A DNA stretch of 64,000 nt from Poriferisodalis sp965237655 (lineage in GTDB: Bacteria; Actinomycetota; Acidimicrobiia; Acidimicrobiales; Poriferisodalaceae): contig NZ_CBDEGB010000002.1 of the NCBI RefSeq assembly GCF_965237655.1, positions 62,001 to 126,000 of the forward strand. Direction: 5' to 3'. This document shows positions 17,591 to 25,141 of the stretch, piece after piece. A program made the position numbers and the translations under genes. Each line of letters opens with the position of its first letter. Positions within the stretch are counted from its first letter, which is position 1. The notes under the pieces are model-generated. The model did not search any database, was not told the origin of the DNA, and saw only the letters and a list, made by a program, of their open reading frames with translations.

Positions 17591-18555
17591 TTGTTCTGAG
17601 ATGCTCTTGACCGGTCCGCATCGACCACGTGAGCCGCTTCAACACCGAGACGATCGATAGCGCTCAGTACTTCGGCGACTGAGGCGTCCTCCGCTATCGC
17701 CGCGGCGTCCTCACGCACCGTCTCGACCGCCAGCACGCGGCCTTGGTCGACATCCTGGACGAATTCGGCCACGTAGTCGGTCTCCGGCCGCATGAGGATG
17801 TCTTCGGGCGTGCCGATCTGATGGATTGCGCCGTCTTTCATGATGCACACCCGAGAACCCACGCGCAGTGCCTCGTTGAGATCGTGTGTGATGAACAGGA
17901 TCGTCTTGTGGAGCTGGTCCTGTATCGCCATCAGCTCGTCCTGCATCTGGCGGCGGATCAGCGGATCCAGAGCACTGAAGGCCTCGTCCATGAGCAGGAT
18001 GTCGGGATCGGTGGCGAGTGCCCGGGCCAGCCCCACTCGCTGTTGCATGCCTCCGCTGAGCTGGCGGGGATAACTGGACTCATAACCGCTGAGTCCGACG
18101 AGGGCCAGGGCCCTCTCGGCCGTAGCGTTCCGGCCGTCGACATCGAGGCCCTTCACCTTGAGCCCGAAGGCGACATTGGAGCGGATGTCCTTATGCGGGA
18201 ACAGGGCGAAGTGCTGGAAGACCATCCCGGTGCTGTCACGGCGAAAGGCCTGGAGTTCTTTGAGTTCGAGGGCAGTGATGTCGGTGTCGTCGACAAAGAC
18301 CCTTCCGGCGGTCGGCTCATGGAGCCGGTTCACGCAACGGATCAAGGTGGACTTGCCCGAGCCGGACAGGCCCATCACGACGAATATCTCGCCCTCGGAG
18401 ATGTCGATGTTGGCGTTGCTCACACCCACCACATGGCCAGTGCTCTCTCGAATCACATCCTTCGAGTAGCCGGCCCTCAGCAGCGTCAGCGCTTCGCCGT
18501 CCGGCTCGTCACCAAAGATCTTGACGACATTCTCGATCTTGACCTTGGTCGACAT
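17590..18555 (-). CDS. Glycine betaine/proline-type ABC transporter ATP-binding protein, 3' truncated
   Basis: A ProV/OpuAA-type ATPase that would power uptake of quaternary amines. The start is ATG 18555 (MSTKVKIENVVKIFGDEPDG). The family extension before Walker A (RAGYSKDVIRESTGHVVG) is present, then Walker A VVMGLSGSGKSTLIRCVN, the Q-loop MVFQHFALFPHKDIRSNVAF, signature QLSGGMQQRVGLARAL, Walker B ILLMDEAFSALDPLIR and the H-loop TILFITHDLNEALRVG. The C-terminal CBS regulatory region begins (VSEVLSAID-like) but is cut near 17600, where the frame runs into dipeptidase debris. No permease or binding protein is nearby. The ATPase core is intact, so a function with unlinked partners is possible. 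The interval 18556-18854 shows no gene. Confidence 0.85.
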
Positions 18556-18854
18556 GCGTCACCCGCATTTCGGAGCAGAGCAGGTGCAAGACAACGGGAG
18601 TGAGCCGTCGAGGCTCCTTCCGGCGGCGGCTCGTACGTCCTCGGCGTTCATGAACCTAGCTGTCCCGCGAGTAGCCAAGCATCGGAGGGGACGTGGACTG
18701 ATCTGTGCCCACGGTCAAAGTGGCCGCTCTCACCAAAACATGATGTCACTTTCTTGTGGATCGGGCACTTCGAATTCGGTGCAAATGCGAATGCACGTCT
18801 TGCATACCGGAATCGACCGACACGCAAGACACGTCGAGCAGTGGCCTTCCGCGC

Positions 18855-19550
18855 CTACAGATGTGAGTTGACCCAGTTGCTGAATGCGGTCAGGACCATT
18901 TGGCACTTGCCGTGGTTCGTCATGAACGGTGCTCTGGAGATCTCGAGCTGCATCCATGGCATTTCGGCTCCGTGTGAGCGGGTGATGTAGCCGCCTCGAA
19001 AGGGATCGTTGATGTTCACCGGTCCGTCGAGGAGTTCGGCGAAGCACGCCCGCATGCCGTCAATCCAGGTCGGCGGGCAGGTTCCGTGGCCATTGCTCAG
19101 GCAGATCCACGGTCGCTCCTTGCCGTGGTCGGGTCCAACGGGAGGCCCGTTCGCGGCCATCGTGTGGCAGTCGACACCCAGGGGCCACCGGCCGCTCCGC
19201 CCCAGCTCGCTGAGCTGGTCGTGATAGGGGGCGTGATAGGCGCCCAAGAGTCCCTCGACTTCGGATTCCCGCAGCGGTCGGCGGTAGACGGGCACGTTCC
19301 AGCAGGTGTGGATCTTGACGACGCCGTCGGGCCGGCGGTCGTCCGGTGCCCGGTTCATGTCGACGATGGCGCGGGCCACGTCGGTGGTGACGAACGCTTC
19401 GACTTCGGCTTGGATCGAGTAGATCTCCGCAGCGCCGCCGTCGCCGTCGTCGGCGATTTCCTGGGCCGACAGCGAGCACACGTCGGTGACTTCGGCGGGA
19501 ACCCGCAAGCCGGCGTGAGGCACCGAGATGACCAGCGGCAGTTTTTTCAT
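18855..19550 (-). CDS. N-formylglutamate amidohydrolase-family protein
   Basis: A 231-residue FGase-family (HutG/PF05013) zinc hydrolase. Such enzymes cleave N-formylglutamate or related N-acyl amino acids. Visible motifs: LPLVISVPHAGLRVP (N-terminal SxPHxG), TDVARAIVDMNRAPDDRR (the D-x-NR motif), GVDCHTMAANGPP (DCHSM-like metal/active-site segment) and MPWMQLEISRAPFM (the conserved E-x-R). The start ATG at 19550 overlaps a TGA (ATGA) that ends the gamma-glutamyltransferase once its probable frameshift is allowed for. This makes it the third gene of an operon concerned with glutamyl or peptide amides. Confidence 0.85.
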   Translation of the reverse strand: MKKLPLVISVPHAGLRVPAEVTDVCSLSAQEIADDGDGGAAEIYSIQAEVEAFVTTDVARAIVDMNRAPDDRRPDGVVKIHTCWNVPVYRRPLRESEVEGLLGAYHAPYHDQLSELGRSGRWPLGVDCHTMAANGPPVGPDHGKERPWICLSNGHGTCPPTWIDGMRACFAELLDGPVNINDPFRGGYITRSHGAEMPWMQLEISRAPFMTNHGKCQMVLTAFSNWVNSHL

Positions 19551-21303
19551 GTGGGCTCAGGCGAGGGTGCAGCGGCGGGGCCGGACCCGGTACCGGGCGT
19601 CGAGGCAGACGCAGGCACAGACGCAGGCACAGATACGCAGGACCAGCCGCGGCGCCGTCGCGCCGCGGATCGGCCACGCCGATGAGCCGCCCGCCGTCTC
19701 TCATCACCAGCTGCGCGCAGCCGAGATAGAACGAATAGGGCTCCCGGCGATTCAGCACAAAGCCGGCACCCTCCAGCGCCGCGAGCACATCGGTGGCAAT
19801 CCTCGACGCCTCCACCGAAACCTCGCCTTGCAGCGAGCAGTGGATGCGGGGCGCGTCCACCGCTGCCATCGGCGAAGAGTTCCGCAGACGCAGCAGCACC
19901 TGCAGGATCGTGGGCGGTATGCGCTCGCTGCCCGGTGAGCCGATCGCCAGCCACGGCTCGGAGGACCGGAACACGATCGTCGGGGCCACGCTGGCCCACG
20001 GCACGGCGTTGGGGCGCAGGTAGTACGGGTGGGTGACATCGGTGGTCTGGAAGGCACTCATGTAGTTGTTGTAGAGAAATCCGAGCTCCGAAGATGCAGC
20101 GCAGGAGCCGTAGACGTTCTCGATCGACTGGGTCAGCGCCACGACGTTGCCGTGCGCGTCCATGACCGACAGGTGAGTGGTCTCACCGTGTCCGAAGCGC
20201 TGCGCCACCCCGCTGGCGAGAGCCCGGGCGTACTCGCGGTTGAGCATCTGCTTGTCCGAGGCCGGGGAGTACAGATTCGGATCGAAGGGGCGGTCCTTGC
20301 GATCGATGAGCGCCAGCCGGATCGTCTCGGCCAGGCAGACAGCGCCCTCAGGCGTGTCGATGTCCTGGAGTTCCCGCGGGAGGCTCTGGTGAATGTTGAG
20401 CATCTCCACGAGCGTGCGTCCGGCGCCCGGCAGCGGCATCGTGAGCACCCGGTCGCGCCCGAAGCGAACCGACAGCGGCCGCCGTTCGATGGGATGGGGT
20501 ATCTGGGCAAGATCGTCGGCGAGCACGATCCCGCCGTTGGCCTCCATGTCCTCACCGATGAGGCGAGCAGTCTCGCCGAGGTAGAAGTCCTCGAAGCCCT
20601 GCTCGCACAGACGGCGCAGCGTGCGAGCCAAGACCGGCTGGGTGATGATCGTGCCGGCGCGGTACGCCCGCCGCCCGTCCTGGAGGAAGAACTGACTGCC
20701 TGAATGAGCCGCCAGGCGCCTGCGTTCGCGCCGGGTGAGGCGGTACTGCAGAAGACTGACCTCGTAGCCCTCTTCGGCCAGCACAATCGCCGGCTCGCAA
20801 ACCGTCGACCAGTCGAGCTTGCCGTAGTTCGCCAGCGCATGGGCATACACGGCGGGCGAACTCGGCACGGTGGTGGCGAGATGGCCCCGTCTGCGGTCCT
20901 CGGTGAGGTTTGCGAACCGCTCGACGAGTGCCCGATTCGGCGCCCTCGAGGAGCCGTCGAGGGCGATCGTGCGGTTCGAGGCGCCGTCGTGAATGACCAT
21001 CATGGTCTGGCCGCCGAGCCCCGACGCTGCCGGTTCGCACACACCGAGCGCAAGCGCTGCCGCCACGGCGGCGTCGATGGCGTTGCCGCCGCGTTCGAGC
21101 ATCTGCACGCCCGCTGCTGTCGCCGAGTAGTGAGCGGTGCTCACCATCCCGTGCTCGGATGCGGCAATGCGCTGCGGCTCGTGAATGCGCGTGTCGGACA
21201 GCTCGAGCAGTGAGGTATCGACCGACCCAGCGCGCCGCCTGCGCGGTCTCGCGGCCGGCGGCTCGGCAACGGCCGGGATGGATTGTGGCTCGCGTTCGAT
21301 CAT
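19547..21303 (-). CDS. Gamma-glutamyltransferase family protein, frameshift near the 3' end
   Basis: A GGT-type Ntn-hydrolase proenzyme of about 560 residues plus a tail. The N-terminal part has MVSTAHYSATAAGVQMLERG and NAIDAAVAAALALGVCEPAA (the usual G-G-N-A-x-DAAVA). The autoprocessing threonine lies in GHGETTHLSVMDAHGNVVAL, followed by SIENVYGS. The C-terminal GSPGSERIPPTILQVLL is the GSPGG-like oxyanion segment. There is no signal peptide, so a cytoplasmic enzyme is likely. After GGRLIGVADPRRDG the frame enters a 12-bp tandem repeat (about 19603-19640) and would run on antisense-like to 19060. A -1/+1 shift near the repeat gives a stop at 19547 that overlaps the next ATG, which I take to be the real end. 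Confidence 0.8.
19603..19640. repeat. 12-bp tandem repeat at the 3' end of the GGT gene
   Basis: The unit GCAGGCACAGAC occurs in about three slightly varied tandem copies. It lies at the point where the GGT frame must change to reach the stop that overlaps the next gene, so it is a likely slippage site or a sequencing-error hot spot. Confidence 0.6.
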
Positions 21304-21307
21304 GCGG

Positions 21308-23461
21308 TCATCGTTCGAGCCGGCCGATGAGGTACTCCGCCAGCAGCAGCGTGCGCTGGACGAGGCTGATGCGCTGTACGGCCTCGTCGGGAGTACCCCG
21401 GTCTTTCACGATCGGGCCGATCCCGCAGACTACGGCCGTGGGGTCGGGCACGAGTCCGGCCACCGAGGACCAGCCCGACGATTCGTGCTCGATGGGGATG
21501 TCCCATTTGGATGCTGCGGCTTCGAGCGCCGCGACGGCATCGTGGTTGGCGGGTCGGTCGATCATCGGCGGCCGGTCGGTGAGCCGGGTGAGATTCCACC
21601 TGGGCCCGCGGCGTCCGAGAATCGACCGCATCGATGCTTCGGCTTCGTCGGCTTGGGCAGCGTCCAGGTACGACATCAACAGCGACGCCTCGACTCGATG
21701 GGGCACGAACATCGCGTGCCGCTCGGTTCGGACATCGAGCGCAGCGATCGACAGGCGCTTGTTCGGGGCGTTGAGTTTGCTGATCGCCACGAGCTTCTCG
21801 GCTGTCCAGTTGACCACCGTGCGCCGGCGCCCGACCTGGCCGGGGCTGAGGCTCTGGCCTTCCACGGTCAATTCATAGCGGCGGCTTCCGCGTCGCTCGG
21901 TGATGATGCCGTTGCCGACCGTGCCCGGCCTGCACACCAGCACGTGATCCGCTCGCGCCGCAGCCCGCCTGATGAGTTCCTGGCTCTGGGTGGCATCGCG
22001 ACCCTCGTCGGTGTACAGCAGCACGCCCAGCGGCACTCGTCGCAGCGTCCGCACGTTGCGCAGCGCCCGCAGGGCGTACTCGAGCATCACCAGCGAGCCA
22101 CGGGACCGTCCGACACCCTCGCCGTACAGCCATTCAGGGTCTCGGCGGTAACCCTGGCGAAGCGTGCTGCCCGTCGTGGGCACATCGAGGTGGGCGAGCA
22201 ACAGGACACCGCCGCCGAACCCCCGTGCCGTTTCCCACATGTACGACTCGGGCTCATCGGTGAATTCCGGCACCGCCCGCATGCCGATCTCAGTGAAGAT
22301 CCGCCCGGCTCGCTCGGCGGCACGTGCGAGCCCGAGCGGATCGTCGGTGTGGCTGGGAAGCCCCACCCATTGCTGCAGCGACCGCTCCATGTGGTCTCGG
22401 CGCTGGGTGATGAATGCGAACGCACGCTCGGACGGATCGGCCGCCTTGGCGTCGACCGGCGGCGGCTGCGGCGTCCCGAAGTATCGGGCGCTGGCAACCT
22501 CGACCAAGCGGTTGACGAACGCAGTGAAGTCCATGCCCACATGGGCGGCGCCCACCAGGTACGACCCGTGCTCGCCGAGGCTCGGCAGGCTGTTGACCTC
22601 GAGCACGTAGATGTTGTCGTCGTCATCCACTCTCATGTCGACACGGGCACAGTCGTAGAGCCCGAGCACCGAGAACGAGCGGAGGGCGATGTCTTGGGCC
22701 TGCTGGGAGAGCTCATCGGAGATCGGAGCCGGGCACAGGGGCTGGATGGTGCGCCCGCTGCGTCCGGTCTTGTCCTCGTAGGTGTAGATCTGGGGCCCGT
22801 CGGTGCCGAAGCTGAGCATGACGGGTGGGAAGGCCTCCGGCGGGGCGTTGCCCAGCACCCCCACGTTCACTTCCCGGCCCTCGATGTACTGCTCGGCGAG
22901 GACGGGCTGGCGGAACCGGTCAAAGATGACCTGCGCGGAGTCCCGCAGCTCCGCTTCGTGGTTGACCACTGCCAGCCCGAACGAGACGGCCTCGTTCTTG
23001 GGCTTGACGATCATGGGATACGCCAGATCGTCGGGAACGGGACTCCCCGGTGTGTCGAGCACCACGAAGTCCGGAGTGGGGATGTCGTTCTGGCGCAGCA
23101 TCATCTTCGTCACGACTTTGTCCAGCGCCAGCGAATGTCCCAGCGGGCCCGACGCCACATAGGGGATGCCGATCATCTCGAGAATGCTCGGGACATGCGT
23201 ATAGCGGGCCTGGCCCTGCAGCCCGTAGGAGACATTGAAGACCATGCCAGGCCGCTCGCCCTTGACGACCCTGGGCATGAACGACTCCAGATTGGAGATC
23301 AGCTCCTTGTCCGCCTCCAGCGCCGTGACCTGATGGCCGCCGGCTCGGAGTGCGTCGCTGAGCCGCTTGATGGTCTTGAGGCCGATCTTCTCCTGATTCG
23401 GCATGCCGAACAGATTGATGACGTTGCGGCTGTCGCGGTTGTAGACGATCGCGATCCTCAT
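21308..23461 (-). CDS. ATP-grasp ligase fused to M20-like peptidase domain
   Basis: A 717-residue two-domain protein. Residues 1 to about 330 form a D-Ala-D-Ala-ligase-like ATP-grasp enzyme: MRIAIVYNRDSRNVIN, the substrate loop FNVSYGLQGQARYTHVP, GPLGHSLALDKVVTKMMLRQ, MIVKPKNEAVSFG and VLAEQYIEGREVNVGVLG. The Mg-binding end is RVDMRVDDDDNIYVLEVNSL. Residues about 370-717 are M20-peptidase-like: LLLAHLDVPTTGSTL keeps the His-x-Asp, and a dimerisation-type domain follows. The usual GRGxxDxKG reads GVGRSRGSL and the late GGAHTPDEY reads VKDRGTPDEA, so several metal ligands are missing. The protein may form a peptide or amide bond, with the M20 part structural. It lies 4 bp upstream of the GGT gene in one operon. 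Confidence 0.82.
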   Translation of the reverse strand: MRIAIVYNRDSRNVINLFGMPNQEKIGLKTIKRLSDALRAGGHQVTALEADKELISNLESFMPRVVKGERPGMVFNVSYGLQGQARYTHVPSILEMIGIPYVASGPLGHSLALDKVVTKMMLRQNDIPTPDFVVLDTPGSPVPDDLAYPMIVKPKNEAVSFGLAVVNHEAELRDSAQVIFDRFRQPVLAEQYIEGREVNVGVLGNAPPEAFPPVMLSFGTDGPQIYTYEDKTGRSGRTIQPLCPAPISDELSQQAQDIALRSFSVLGLYDCARVDMRVDDDDNIYVLEVNSLPSLGEHGSYLVGAAHVGMDFTAFVNRLVEVASARYFGTPQPPPVDAKAADPSERAFAFITQRRDHMERSLQQWVGLPSHTDDPLGLARAAERAGRIFTEIGMRAVPEFTDEPESYMWETARGFGGGVLLLAHLDVPTTGSTLRQGYRRDPEWLYGEGVGRSRGSLVMLEYALRALRNVRTLRRVPLGVLLYTDEGRDATQSQELIRRAAARADHVLVCRPGTVGNGIITERRGSRRYELTVEGQSLSPGQVGRRRTVVNWTAEKLVAISKLNAPNKRLSIAALDVRTERHAMFVPHRVEASLLMSYLDAAQADEAEASMRSILGRRGPRWNLTRLTDRPPMIDRPANHDAVAALEAAASKWDIPIEHESSGWSSVAGLVPDPTAVVCGIGPIVKDRGTPDEAVQRISLVQRTLLLAEYLIGRLER

Positions 23462-23559
23462 TGCTCGAAGCTATTGGCTGGCTGGATGACGCCACGCCGC
23501 CGCTTGTCGTCCCGCCTGAACGCGGATCAGCCAGTTCGCTGTGCGGGCGTGCCAGCATC

Positions 23560-24684
23560 GTGTCAGTGTTGATTCGAGCGCTTCGGTTCGGCGCGAGTGA
23601 GTGCGCCGAAGCTATGGAGCCGCCGACGACGCTGCCCGGATCCGGCTGGGTGTGGATCGATATCACGGCGGCGCCCGACGAAGAGGAAGAAGTCAGCGCC
23701 TTCACCGACGTGCTGGGGCTGGATGCGCTTGCCGTCCGCGACGCAGTCCAGGACACCGATCTTCCCAAGGTCGACGACTTCGGCAGCTCGGTGTTCGTCG
23801 TTCTGCATGCGCTGAGCGGCGAGCGCATCGATTGCTACGAACTGAGCTGTTTCCTCTCGCAGCGGTGCCTTGTCACCATTCACAGCGGGCAGTCGCCGTC
23901 GGTTGATGTGCTCTGGGACGGCGTCATGTGCCAGCCCGAAGTCGCCAACGGCGGCCCCGACGAGACTCTCGCCCGGCTGGCCGATGTCGCCACTCGCCGG
24001 CTCGTCACGGTGCTGGATGTCTTCGACGACCGCAACGAGGAATTGACCGGGCTCGCATTGCGGGCCGATGCCGACTTCCTCCACGAGATCACCGCAGTCC
24101 GCGCCGACTTGGCGGCGCTGCGCCGGTCCGTGCATCCCCAGCGCGAAGCACTCGACATCCTTCGACGCTCCACCTCATCGATGGTCACTGACGCGGGTCG
24201 GCGCCGTTTCTCGGACGTCTTCGACACGGCGTCGCGTGCCGCTCAAGGTGTCGACGGGGCGCGAACCGCGCTCGCGGAGAGTCTTGACGCCTACCGGGGC
24301 GCCGAAGCCCGCCAAGCAACCGAGGTGACCAAGGTTCTGACCGTGTACGCGGCGATCATGCTGCCGTTGACGCTCGTCGTCGGCTTCTTCGGCATGAACT
24401 TCGCCGACCTCCCCCTCCTCGGTCGGCCGGGCGGTTGGATCTGGGTCACAGCATTCATGGTGCTGGTTGCAGCCCTGTCGCTCGGGGTCTTCGTCTCGGT
24501 GGGATGGATTCGTCGCCCCTCGGGCCGGACCGCCGGAGACGTGCTGGGTCGAGGCCTCATCGAGGCCGCCCGCGCACCGGCGCAGCTCGTCGGAGCGGTC
24601 TTCGAGATCTCGGCCACGCCGCTGCGGACCATCGCGGGCTCAGTGGCTCGCCGTCACCGTCCCAACGAACCGAGCCACGACTGA
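23560..24684 (+). CDS. corA: CorA-family magnesium/divalent cation transporter
   Basis: A CorA-type channel of about 374 residues from GTG 23560 (VSVLIRALRFG). A TTG at 23461 is also in frame, but it touches the divergent ATP-grasp gene and would add an unlikely leader. The large cytoplasmic domain shows WVWIDITAAPDEEEEV, VQDTDLPKVDDFGSSVFVVL and ELSCFLSQRCLVTIHSG. The long stalk helix ends in TKVLTVYAAIMLPLTLVVG, and the selectivity motif GMN is present as FFGMNFADLPLLG. The second transmembrane helix follows. The C-terminal tail (from about SVGWIRRPSG) is longer than the short basic tail of classical CorA, about 50 residues. Confidence 0.88.
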   Translation: MSVLIRALRFGASECAEAMEPPTTLPGSGWVWIDITAAPDEEEEVSAFTDVLGLDALAVRDAVQDTDLPKVDDFGSSVFVVLHALSGERIDCYELSCFLSQRCLVTIHSGQSPSVDVLWDGVMCQPEVANGGPDETLARLADVATRRLVTVLDVFDDRNEELTGLALRADADFLHEITAVRADLAALRRSVHPQREALDILRRSTSSMVTDAGRRRFSDVFDTASRAAQGVDGARTALAESLDAYRGAEARQATEVTKVLTVYAAIMLPLTLVVGFFGMNFADLPLLGRPGGWIWVTAFMVLVAALSLGVFVSVGWIRRPSGRTAGDVLGRGLIEAARAPAQLVGAVFEISATPLRTIAGSVARRHRPNEPSHD

Positions 24685-24771
24685 TCGTGCCACGACAGCC
24701 GCGTCCGAGCGCACGATCGGTCGAAGCCGAGCCCGCGCCGCCCGCTGACGCCGAAGGGTCGCGGACTGCAG

Positions 24772-25076
24772 ATGCGCTGGCGTACGGGGGTGGGGCACTG
24801 GTTCTTGGTGTGCGTGCCGGCGATGCTGCTCGGCGCAGCGATCAGCTGGTGGTTCCGTTCGCCAGCCGCTGGGGCCTGGTGATGGGAGTGCTCGTGCTGT
24901 CGCTCAGCTTGACCGCGTTCGCACCCTTCGTGCAGCGGCTGCCCAACCACTTCTCGGTACGAGCCTGGCTGCGGATGATCTGGTTCACGGGGTTCTGTGC
25001 ATCCTGCGTGTTTGCGTTTGCGCCGGGCGCTTGGCCGGCCGCGCGGGGGCAGTGGCCGCTGTACACCCTCATCTAG
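24772..25076 (+). pseudogene. Small membrane protein, probably frameshifted (or two overlapping ORFs)
   Basis: From ATG 24772 the sequence MRWRTGVGHWFLVCVPAMLL plus GAAISWWF forms a first membrane segment and hits TGA at 24880. An ATG overlapping that stop (24882) opens another frame, MGVLVLSLSLTAFAPFV, then MIWFTGFCASCVFAFAPGAW, ending at 25076. Three hydrophobic helices in a row across two frames suggest one small integral membrane protein with a single-base frameshift. The TGATG overlap also allows translational coupling of two peptides. I do not recognise a family. Confidence 0.45.
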
Positions 25077-25079
25077 CCG

Positions 25080-25141
25080 CGACACCGTGCCTGCTGCGCT
25101 CACGAGAGCACACGTCACGACCACGTGGGCCGAACTCGTCC
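25080..25141 (+). pseudogene. DUF1971 fragment, near copy of part of 29937-30000
   Basis: Reading DTVPAALTRAHVTTTWAELV, this piece matches almost residue for residue the intact DUF1971 gene at 29.9-30.1 kb and then stops against the 3' end of the phosphonate fusion gene. It is a duplicated, truncated remnant. Confidence 0.65.

Noticed and set aside
19060..19546. C-terminal extension of the gamma-glutamyltransferase to 19060
   Set aside because: It overlaps the N-formylglutamate amidohydrolase gene in another frame and loses family similarity after the 12-bp repeat.
19603..19640. The 12-bp tandem repeat as a CRISPR array
   Set aside because: Units are contiguous without spacers and lie within a coding sequence; no cas genes are present.
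21185..23572. A 795-residue plus-strand frame opposite the ATP-grasp/M20 gene
   Set aside because: Antisense to a gene with clear ATP-grasp motifs; it has His/Arg/Gly-rich shadow composition.
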